NCBI GenBank assembly: GCA_029821755.1
Contig: JALGSV010000008.1
Coordinates: 40,411 to 104,410 of the forward strand
Reading direction: 5' to 3'
Source of the DNA: Candidatus Zipacnadum vermilionense
Lineage (GTDB): Bacteria; Armatimonadota; Zipacnadia; Zipacnadales; Zipacnadaceae
DNA: 64,000 bases
Below are positions 25,636 to 32,042 of the stretch, piece after piece (the first letter of the stretch is position 1; every line of letters begins with the position of its first letter). A model generated the notes under the pieces. That model searched no databases. It worked only from the letters and a program-made list of their open reading frames with translations, and was not told the DNA's origin. The position numbers and the translations under genes are program-made.

Positions 25636-27954
25636 CTACTGCTTGGCGCGGAAGTACGCCCGGCCGCGGTTCTCATCGTCCTCGCCGCCGCCGGCAGGGC
25701 CTGTCGCAGCCCCGGGGGCGCCACCCGTAGGCGCTGCCGAGCTGCCGCCCTCGCTGGAACGGGGAGCGCCGCCGCTTCCGCTGCGTCCACCGCGTCCGCC
25801 CCGATCGCCGCCGCGGCCTCCGCCGCCGCCCCCACGGCCCCCGCGCCCGCCACTGCGCTCGCGCGGTTCGGGGATGACGTCGCTATCCACGTCCTTGGCG
25901 GTCAGGCGGACCTTGCCCTCGCTGTCCACCTCGATGACCTTGACGCGCATCATATCGCCGACCTTGGCGACATCCTCCGTCTTCTCCACACGGTGAGGCG
26001 CGAGCTGGGAGATGTGTACCAGGCCGTCGCGGCCCGGGATCAACTCCACGAAGGCTCCGAAGGTGGTCGTCGAAACGACCTTACCCTCGAAGATCTCGCC
26101 AACCTCCACGTCACGGGTCATATCGTAGATGGCGGTGCGACAGCCCTCCGCCTTCTCGCTGTCCTCACCGAAGACCAGGACCGTGCCGTCGTCCTCCATG
26201 TCGATCTTCGTCTCGTAGGTATCCTGCAGCCGCCGGATGTTCTTCCCACCTGGCCCGATGACCATGCCGATTTTCTCGGGATCGATCTTGAGGGAGAACA
26301 TGCGCGGCGCGTACTTGGACAGGTCCTCGCGCGCCCCGGACAGGTCTGCGTCCATGACGTCGAGGATCTGCATGCGTGCCACGCGCGCCTGCTCCAGCGC
26401 CGCCCGCATGATCTCGGTCTTGATGCCCGGGACCTTCATGTCGAGCTGCAGCGCATTGACGCCGGTGCGGGTGCCGGAGACCTTGAAGTCCATGTGTCCG
26501 GCGTGATCCTCCAGGCCCTGGATGTCGGTCAGCACCGCCCAGTTGTCGTCGTCCTGGTAGATGAGCCCCATGGCGATCCCCGCCACCGGCGCGGTGATAT
26601 TGACTCCGGCGTCCATCAGGGCCAGGGTAGCGGCGCAGACGGAAGCCATGGAGGAGGAGCCGTTGCTCTCCAGCACTTCGCAGACGACGCGCAGGGTGTA
26701 GGGGAAGTCCTCCGCCGACGGCAGCATGCGCTCGAGGGACTTCTGCGCCAGATGGCCGTGACCGATCTCGCGACGGCCGGCGCCGCGCAGGGCGCGCACC
26801 TCACCGACCGAGAAGGGCGGGAAGTTGTAGTGCAGGGAGAAGCGGGTGTAGTCCTCTTCCTCCAGCGTCCGCACCATGCGCTGGTCGCGAGAGGCGCCCA
26901 GGGTAATGGTGGACAGCACCTGCGTCTCACCGCGGGTGAAGACGGCCGAGCCGTGCGTGCGCGGCAGCAGCCCGCTCTCCGCGGTCAGTTGCCGCAGCTC
27001 GTCGTAGGCGCGCCCGTCCGCCCGGTGCTTGGTGGTCAGGATGAGCCGCGCCATTTGCTCCTCGGAGATCTTCTCGAAGACCTCGCGGACATCGTTCTTG
27101 GGGTCCTCGTAGGTCTCGGCCAATTCCGCGGTCAGCTCCTGCAGCAACGCGTGCTCCGCGGCGATGCGCTCGCCCTTGTCCACGATCTGGATGATGTCCT
27201 TGATGCGCGACTCGGCGTTCTCGCGGACGTAGGTGACGATCTCGGAGCGCGGCTCCCAGAGCGGGTACTCCTTCTTGGGTACCCCGGCCTTCTCGCGCAA
27301 GCGCTCGATCATCTCGACCACCGGCTGGCAGGCGGCCTCGCCCTTCTCCAGCGCGTCGATGACCACGTCCTCCGGCACCTGATCGCCGCCCATCTCCACC
27401 ATCACGATGCCGGCCTTGGAGGCGACCACCAGGAAGTCCAGGTCAGCCTCCTGCTTCTGCTCGAAGGAGGGGTTGAAGACCAGTTCGCCCTCGAGGCGGG
27501 CAATCTGCACGACGCCGAAGGGGCCGTCGAAGGGGAGCGAGGACAGGTGCATGGCCGCCGAGGCGCCGATCATGGCCAACAGGTCCGCGGAGTTGGCGTT
27601 CTCGGCGGACAGGGCGGTGGCGATGACCTGCACGTCATGGCGCAGGCCAGAGGGCAGCAGGGGCCGGATGGGCCGGTCAATCTTGCGGCAGATGAGGGTG
27701 GCTTCCTCCGAGGGCCGGCCCTCGCGCTTGAAGAAACCGCCGGGGATCTTGCCTACTGCGTACATCTTCTCCTCGAAGTCCGCGCGCAGGGGCAGGAAGT
27801 TGGTGGGGACGGGGTCGGCGGAGACGCCGACGGTGACCAGCACCATTGTCTCTCCGTAGGTGACCAAAACGGCAGCTTCCGCCTGCCGGGCCAGCCGGCC
27901 AGTCTCCAGGGTCAAAGTGCGACCCATGAAGTCGATACTCTCAGTGTGGATCAT
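25636..27954 (-). CDS. pnp: Polyribonucleotide nucleotidyltransferase (PNPase) with an RGG-rich tail
   Basis: 772 aa. Phosphorolytic 3'-5' RNase of the degradosome. Two RNase PH domains (about 5-215 and 305-540; FFKREGRPSEEATLICRKID, GGRREIGHGHLAQKSLE), a KH domain (IGMVIGPGGKNIRRLQ) and S1 domain (VGEIFEGKVVSTTTFGAFVE) are all present. After the S1 domain comes an unusual tail of about 80 residues: RGGRGGGGGGRGGDRGGRGG, then Ser/Ala/Gly and acidic residues. Start ATG 27954 has AGGAGGATCC before it; the track start runs 95 codons into the spacer. Downstream of rpsO, as in many bacteria. Confidence 0.97.
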   Translation of the reverse strand: MIHTESIDFMGRTLTLETGRLARQAEAAVLVTYGETMVLVTVGVSADPVPTNFLPLRADFEEKMYAVGKIPGGFFKREGRPSEEATLICRKIDRPIRPLLPSGLRHDVQVIATALSAENANSADLLAMIGASAAMHLSSLPFDGPFGVVQIARLEGELVFNPSFEQKQEADLDFLVVASKAGIVMVEMGGDQVPEDVVIDALEKGEAACQPVVEMIERLREKAGVPKKEYPLWEPRSEIVTYVRENAESRIKDIIQIVDKGERIAAEHALLQELTAELAETYEDPKNDVREVFEKISEEQMARLILTTKHRADGRAYDELRQLTAESGLLPRTHGSAVFTRGETQVLSTITLGASRDQRMVRTLEEEDYTRFSLHYNFPPFSVGEVRALRGAGRREIGHGHLAQKSLERMLPSAEDFPYTLRVVCEVLESNGSSSMASVCAATLALMDAGVNITAPVAGIAMGLIYQDDDNWAVLTDIQGLEDHAGHMDFKVSGTRTGVNALQLDMKVPGIKTEIMRAALEQARVARMQILDVMDADLSGAREDLSKYAPRMFSLKIDPEKIGMVIGPGGKNIRRLQDTYETKIDMEDDGTVLVFGEDSEKAEGCRTAIYDMTRDVEVGEIFEGKVVSTTTFGAFVELIPGRDGLVHISQLAPHRVEKTEDVAKVGDMMRVKVIEVDSEGKVRLTAKDVDSDVIPEPRERSGGRGGRGGGGGGRGGDRGGRGGRSGSGGAPRSSEGGSSAAPTGGAPGAATGPAGGGEDDENRGRAYFRAKQ

Positions 27955-28044
27955 TGGGATCCTCCTATTGTGGGGGCACGGCCGGAGGCAGCCGGAGGAG
28001 AAAGGAGGAAGCAGAGAAAACGGAGGGGGAGATAGGGCCGGTAC

Positions 28045-28088
28045 GACGGGCGTCTCGCCCGTCGAGGTAGCGCAGGCGTCTCGCCTGC
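28045..28088. repeat. Two hairpins with TCT triloop in the rpsO-pnp spacer
   Basis: GACGGGCG-TCT-CGCCCGTC (28045-28063) and GCAGGCG-TCT-CGCCTGC (28072-28088). The loop is identical and the arms differ but always match. Confidence 0.75.
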
Positions 28089-28155
28089 AATCCTTCTCCG
28101 CCTCCCCTTTGTCTGATTCCCCGAGTCCCACCCAAGCCGTAGCCGGGTGCCGATA

Positions 28156-28213
28156 CGGGCCGAAAGGCCCGGTAGGACAGGTTCTTAGGCGAATTCCGAT
28201 TCGCAGCCTGTCC
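28156..28213. repeat. GAAA-tetraloop hairpin plus nested hairpin, rpsO-pnp spacer
   Basis: CGGGCC-GAAA-GGCCCG (28156-28171) is followed by outer arms GGACAGG/CCTGTCC (28175-28213) enclosing GCGAAT-TCCG-ATTCGC. Together with the TCT hairpins this fills most of the 323-base gap between rpsO and pnp; nothing coding was seen in it. Confidence 0.65.
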
Positions 28214-28243
28214 GGTTCGCGCCAGCCCGTGGCCGACACGAAA

Positions 28244-28270
28244 CGGGGCGCGAGATTACCTCACGCCCCG
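28244..28270 (-). terminator. Weak terminator-like hairpin after rpsO
   Basis: CGGGGCG/CGCCCCG stem with a 13-base loop. On the minus strand only TTTC follows, so read-through into pnp is likely. Confidence 0.45.
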
Positions 28271-28277
28271 GGAAAAC

Positions 28278-28547
28278 TTAGCGGCGCAGACCCAGAGAAG
28301 CGATCAAGGTCCTGTATCTATTGACGTCCTTCTTCCGCAGATAATTCAGCAGCCGCCGGCGCTGGCCGACCAGCATGAGCAGGCCCCGGCGGGAGTGATG
28401 GTCCTTGCGGTGGATGCGCAGATGCTCGGTGAGGTACTGGACGCGGTTGGTCAGCAGTGCGACCTGAACTTCGGGGGAGCCGGTATCGCCCTCGTGTTGG
28501 GCGTACTCCTCGATGATCTCTTTCTTCTTCTCTACGGTCAGGGTCAT
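28278..28547 (-). CDS. rpsO: 30S ribosomal protein S15
   Basis: 89 aa, the standard length. Family motifs: [26 protein letters not shown] and [20 protein letters not shown], with the C-terminal [13 protein letters not shown]. It binds 16S rRNA in the central domain of the 30S subunit. It is followed by pnp and preceded by a structured leader of about 160 bases which contains a perfect hairpin and a conserved element, suggesting leader-based control. Confidence 0.98.
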   Translation of the reverse strand: MTLTVEKKKEIIEEYAQHEGDTGSPEVQVALLTNRVQYLTEHLRIHRKDHHSRRGLLMLVGQRRRLLNYLRKKDVNRYRTLIASLGLRR

Positions 28548-28590
28548 GCGAATACACCTGTTGTTCCTTACGAATCCGCTCCCCGGTGGA

Positions 28591-28613
28591 CCGCAGTGGC
28601 AAAGCCACTGCGG
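28591..28613 (-). promoter_or_regulatory. Hairpin in rpsO leader
   Basis: A perfect 10-bp stem CCGCAGTGGC/GCCACTGCGG with a triloop (TTT in RNA sense) ends about 44 bases before the rpsO start, and flanking GCTCCC/GGGAGC can extend it into a longer interrupted helix. It could be an S15 binding site, since S15 autoregulation through leader RNA is common, or another dispersed palindrome. Confidence 0.5.
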
Positions 28614-28643
28614 AAGGGAGCAGACCGGCAGCCCTTGTACACT

Positions 28644-28743
28644 GATCGGTCCGGCTGCGCCGCCGGAAAACGAACGCGCCCGGCCGATCGCCGAGGCTGC
28701 TGTAGTTATGGTAACAGAAGGGGCCGGTAAAGTAAAGGTCGCC
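28644..28743 (-). promoter_or_regulatory. Conserved promoter plus structured leader element, copy 1 (rpsO)
   Basis: On the minus strand: GGCGACC, TTTACT, 17 bases, TACCAT, then a leader that folds with GATCGG/CCGATC (28684-28689 with 28644-28649) closing an inner stem CCGG/CCGG. A second copy precedes the URO-D-like gene at 29912-30009. Between the two, TTTACTTT through TCGGCG aligns without gaps over 48 bases, and the following TTCGTTT loop is identical. Confidence 0.6.
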
Positions 28744-28755
28744 CGGTCCCCGCAC

Positions 28756-29880
28756 CTATCTCAGCCTCCGCCAGGCGCGCTCGCAGGCCAGCAGATTCTC
28801 GGTCGGCCAATCGTGGCGCAGGCCCACTCCTGGTCCCAGGATGAAGCCCTCTCGACCGCAGTCGGCGAAGGCCCTTTCCACCGCCCGCTCCACTTGCTCC
28901 GGCGTCCCCCGCCCCAGATGCAGCGGCCCGCTGATCCCGCCCCACAGCGCCTTACTCGGCAAGCGCCGGCGAATCTCGCGCTGGTCCTGGGCGCTGGTAG
29001 CCGGGTCCCCCCCCAGCAGGCAGTCGAAGGCCACGCTGTCCAGTTCGCCCAGCAGTGGCGTGATCCCGGAATCCATCTGGTAGATGACCGGCGCTCCGGC
29101 CTCGTGGGCCAGCGCCACCTCCCGCAGCAGCGGCGGCTTCGCCAGTTGGGCGTAGAGGGTTGGGCTCCAGAAGTCGGTGGACTCGTACCATCCCCGCCGC
29201 AGGACCGCGTCAACGCCCAGCTCGAGCGCGAGCGCGAGCCGCTCCTGGAACGCCGCGTTGATGGGCGCGAGCAGGTCACACACGAAGTCCGGCTCTAGCA
29301 CCGCCCGCATCACAATCTCCTGGGGCCGGAAGAGCCATATCAGCCAGTCCAGACCGGCGGGCACCCCGGCCACCACCGGCACCTCAAACTCCTCCGCCAG
29401 CGCCCGCGCCTCCCCATGAGCCACCACCATCTGCTCCTGGTCGGCCTCGCTTTCGAGCGGGAAGAGGTACGGCAGCGCGGCGAGGTCCTCCCGCGTCTTG
29501 AAGGGAGGTTCCAGGTAGCGCGAGGGCCGGAAGTCGTCCCCCAGGGGGTACATGGTCGGCAACTCCCCCAGCCAATCCTCCGTTGCCCACAGCCGCTCCT
29601 CCAGGTCCCCCGCTGGGGTGTGCCACCACTGGACGAAGACTCTCCGGCCCTCGCGCTCCTCGAAGCGCGTCTCGGCTCTCACTTCCGGGGCGGGCGTGAG
29701 GAGAGCCGGGAGTTGGACATAGGTGTCCCAACCGCGCTCCCGGTACCAGGCCAGGCGCTCGCGCTCGGTGGTCCAGTTCGCCAGGGGGTGCCGGGGCTGA
29801 TCCCAAAAGCTCAGCACCAGCGGCACGTAGTCTACTTCTTGGCAGCGCCACGCCGCCAGCAGTCGCTCCCGTGTGGTCAT
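28756..29880 (-). CDS. Uroporphyrinogen-decarboxylase-like (MtaA/CmuA-type) protein
   Basis: 374 aa. The opening [21 protein letters not shown] is the typical first motif of URO-D-fold proteins outside haem synthesis, which include cobamide-dependent methyltransferases and uncharacterised sugar-operon members; the end ([25 protein letters not shown]) carries the family motif for the last barrel strands. The arginine-rich substrate motif of true HemE (FxxRPVWxMRQAG) is absent, so it is not a haem enzyme. Start ATG 29880 has GGAGAAGGGGG upstream; the track start lies in the leader element. Armatimonadota and Planctomycetota often have many such paralogues. Confidence 0.85.
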   Translation of the reverse strand: MTTRERLLAAWRCQEVDYVPLVLSFWDQPRHPLANWTTERERLAWYRERGWDTYVQLPALLTPAPEVRAETRFEEREGRRVFVQWWHTPAGDLEERLWATEDWLGELPTMYPLGDDFRPSRYLEPPFKTREDLAALPYLFPLESEADQEQMVVAHGEARALAEEFEVPVVAGVPAGLDWLIWLFRPQEIVMRAVLEPDFVCDLLAPINAAFQERLALALELGVDAVLRRGWYESTDFWSPTLYAQLAKPPLLREVALAHEAGAPVIYQMDSGITPLLGELDSVAFDCLLGGDPATSAQDQREIRRRLPSKALWGGISGPLHLGRGTPEQVERAVERAFADCGREGFILGPGVGLRHDWPTENLLACERAWRRLR

Positions 29881-29911
29881 GGTACGTTTGCCCCCTTCTC
29901 CCCGGTTCGGC

Positions 29912-30009
29912 CTTCGGTCAGTGGCGCCCCCAGGAAACGAAATCGCCTGGCCGAACGCCGAAGCTACTCGCATCATGGTGGCATAGGAAGCGAGGAAAGT
30001 AAAGTCGCC
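29912..30009 (-). promoter_or_regulatory. Conserved promoter plus structured leader element, copy 2 (URO-D-like gene)
   Basis: On the minus strand: GGCGAC, TTTACT, 17 bases, CACCAT, then a leader whose helices are TTCGG/CCGAA (29951-29955 with 29913-29917) and CCAGG/CCTGG around CGATTTCGTTT. Relative to copy 1, the outer helix changes from A-U to U-A at one position and keeps pairing. Though the ORF track opens a reading frame through it, copy 1 is not coding in that frame, so conservation is at the nucleotide level. Confidence 0.6.
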
Positions 30010-30085
30010 TCAGGAGCCTGCCTTCCTATCTGGCGGCTCCCCCCCCCGGCGGAGCAAGCGCCCGTTTCCTTCCCCTCGGGACTGT

Positions 30086-30140
30086 AGTTCCCCCTTTCCC
30101 CAAGCCGCAGGCGCGGGAGAGGGGGCGAGGGGGTGAGGTA
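30086..30140. repeat. Dispersed CCCCCTTTCCCC…GAGAGGGGGCGAGGGGG repeat
   Basis: A pyrimidine arm and a purine arm flank AAGCCGCAGGCGC. On the minus strand it translates as the well-known repeat-like peptide PHPLAPSPAPAAWGKGE. It sits in the 408-base divergent spacer 29881-30288, which otherwise holds the leader element and no gene I can support. Confidence 0.6.
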
Positions 30141-30288
30141 AGATACTCCGCCCGCGATCGCCTACCGACAGACTAGGGTCACACCCTCCGGCGGATGCCG
30201 GGTACCGCAGGGCGCTCATTCCCGGGCAGGATAGCAGCCGACCGGTATCGAATATCCCCGCCGCCACCATCCCTCCTCGGAGGTCCCC

Positions 30289-32034
30289 ATGGCGACTGCA
30301 TACCTCGGCCGGCCTTGCTGCAACTTCCAGTTCATGGACGTGGAGGTTCTCGTCGACCCGCGCGACGGCCTTGAGAAGGCCGTGTTGGGCAACTTCGCCT
30401 CCGGTGGCGTGGGCACGATCATCTTCGTAGACCCCCGCACCGGGGCCGAGGAGTCTCTCGACCTCCCCGGCGACAACGGCCCCGAAGGACTTCTCAACCT
30501 CGACAACCGCCGCCTGCTGGTAGCCTGCAGCGAGACCTACGGCTATCTGCACTCCCTCGACCTGACCACCCGCACCTGGGCCGAGCCGCTTCGGGTAGAG
30601 AGCGAAACCTACATCTGGAACCTCTGCCGCGCCTCCGACGGCCTTGTCTACGGCGGCACCTACCCCGGCTGCAAGCTACTGCGCTACGACCCGGAGCGGC
30701 ACGTGCTGGAGGACCTCGGTCACGTCTCCGACGACCCGGGGAACATGTACAGCCGCAACGTCTACGACGCAGCCGTGGGTTACGTACTCTTGGACTGCGG
30801 CATGGTCACTAGCGAAGTCATCGCCTACGACGTGGCCACCGGCGAGCGGTGCCACGTCGGCCCCCCCGGCGCGCAGGTCCGCGAGGTCACGGCCGACTAC
30901 GTCTGTCTTACCACCGGAAGCGGCGTCGAGTTCTACGCCCCGGGCACCTGGGAGCCGCTCCCCGACCTCTCCGACCGCCTTTCCCCGCCGCTGGAGGAGC
31001 CCTTCTCCCGCACCGGCCACGTCGCCTGGCTGAGCGACGGCGGCCTGGTGGGGGTACGCGGGCAGGACCTGGCGTACCGTCCTGCGGGCGAGTCGTCCGT
31101 CCGGCTTATCCCCCTCGACGCTCCCCGCCCGGCCACCCGCATCCACGAACTCGTCCAGGACGACCGGGGCGTGCTCTGGGGCGCCAGCGCCTTCGGCCAG
31201 ACCATCTTCTCCCATGATCCGGCCACCGGCGAGACGTGGAACTCCGGAGCAGTCTGCGACAACCCCGGCGAGGTCTATGGCATGGTCTGGGTCGACGAAC
31301 GGCTCTTCCTCTCCTCCTACTGTCAGGGAGACCACGTGGTCTACGATCCCTCCCTCCCCTGGGACCAGGTCAACAACCTCAACCCCCGCACGCTGGAAAG
31401 TGTCGCCCCGGCGCTGATCCGCCCCCTGGGGTGCAGCGTGCTCGGCCCCGACGGCGGCGTGTGGACCGGCTGGGGCGCCGCCTACGGCGTTTACGGCGGC
31501 GGTCTTTCTCGCGTGGACCCGGTGACGCTGCAGGTCAGGTCGTGGTACGACCCCGTCCCCGGCCAGGCCATCGGCCACCTGGCGACGGACGACCGCTACC
31601 TCTACCTGGCCACCGCCTCCTTCGCCAGCGGCCTCCCGCCGCTGCAGGAGCCCCTGCACTTCGCTGTCTGGGACCCCGCCGGTCAAGTGGTGGACGACGT
31701 CACCCTCAGCGAGGGCGAACACCCCGGCTCGCTGGCCGCAGTAGGCGGCAAGGTCCTGCTGCTCAGGCTCGACCGCCCGGAGATCCGCGTCTACGATCCC
31801 CAGGCGCTGTACTTCGAGGACTCGATCCCCCTCCCGGAGCCCTGCAGCAGCCTAATCGCGCTCGATCCGGGCAGGGCCTTGGCTTTCTCCGCGACGCGCC
31901 GCTTCCTGGTAACGATGCCCGGCGGGACCGTGGAGGACATAGGCGACATGCCGGGGAACGCCTCCGCGGTGGCGCTAGGGCGCGAGGGAGAGTTGTACGT
32001 GGCGGTGGGGGCGGATCTCTATCGAGTGGAGTGA
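30289..32034 (+). CDS. Cytoplasmic beta-propeller protein
   Basis: 581 aa without a signal peptide. Many repeated blade patterns are visible: GYLHSLDLTTRTW, TYIWNLCRASDGLVYGGTYPG, TRIHELVQDDRGVLWGASAF, GEVYGMVWVDERLFLSSYCQ. This is the SMP-30/streptogramin-lyase or PQQ-like propeller style, with repeats of approximately 45-60 residues, probably 7-8 blades. It opens the cluster with the GH/PHP fusion gene 8 bases later. No catalytic residues can be assigned. CTCGGAGGTCCCC precedes the ATG. Confidence 0.8.
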   Translation: MATAYLGRPCCNFQFMDVEVLVDPRDGLEKAVLGNFASGGVGTIIFVDPRTGAEESLDLPGDNGPEGLLNLDNRRLLVACSETYGYLHSLDLTTRTWAEPLRVESETYIWNLCRASDGLVYGGTYPGCKLLRYDPERHVLEDLGHVSDDPGNMYSRNVYDAAVGYVLLDCGMVTSEVIAYDVATGERCHVGPPGAQVREVTADYVCLTTGSGVEFYAPGTWEPLPDLSDRLSPPLEEPFSRTGHVAWLSDGGLVGVRGQDLAYRPAGESSVRLIPLDAPRPATRIHELVQDDRGVLWGASAFGQTIFSHDPATGETWNSGAVCDNPGEVYGMVWVDERLFLSSYCQGDHVVYDPSLPWDQVNNLNPRTLESVAPALIRPLGCSVLGPDGGVWTGWGAAYGVYGGGLSRVDPVTLQVRSWYDPVPGQAIGHLATDDRYLYLATASFASGLPPLQEPLHFAVWDPAGQVVDDVTLSEGEHPGSLAAVGGKVLLLRLDRPEIRVYDPQALYFEDSIPLPEPCSSLIALDPGRALAFSATRRFLVTMPGGTVEDIGDMPGNASAVALGREGELYVAVGADLYRVE

Positions 32035-32042
32035 ACTGTAGC

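Noticed and set aside
25471-28035. 854-aa plus-strand ORF opposite pnp
   Set aside because: It is the antisense shadow of a confidently assigned gene; the translation is rich in His/Leu/Val/Asp typical of reverse reading of high-GC genes.
28756-29880. True uroporphyrinogen decarboxylase HemE
   Set aside because: The Arg-rich substrate-binding motif at the N-terminus of HemE is absent, and no haem genes are nearby.
29912-30009. GCCACTG in the leader of the URO-D-like gene as part of a cobalamin riboswitch
   Set aside because: There is no B12 box or the other conserved core blocks, and copy 1 lacks the motif.
31236-32042. N-terminal extension of the GH/PHP ORF across the propeller gene
   Set aside because: Arg/Pro-rich shadow reading of the propeller gene; the real start is the ATG at 32043.
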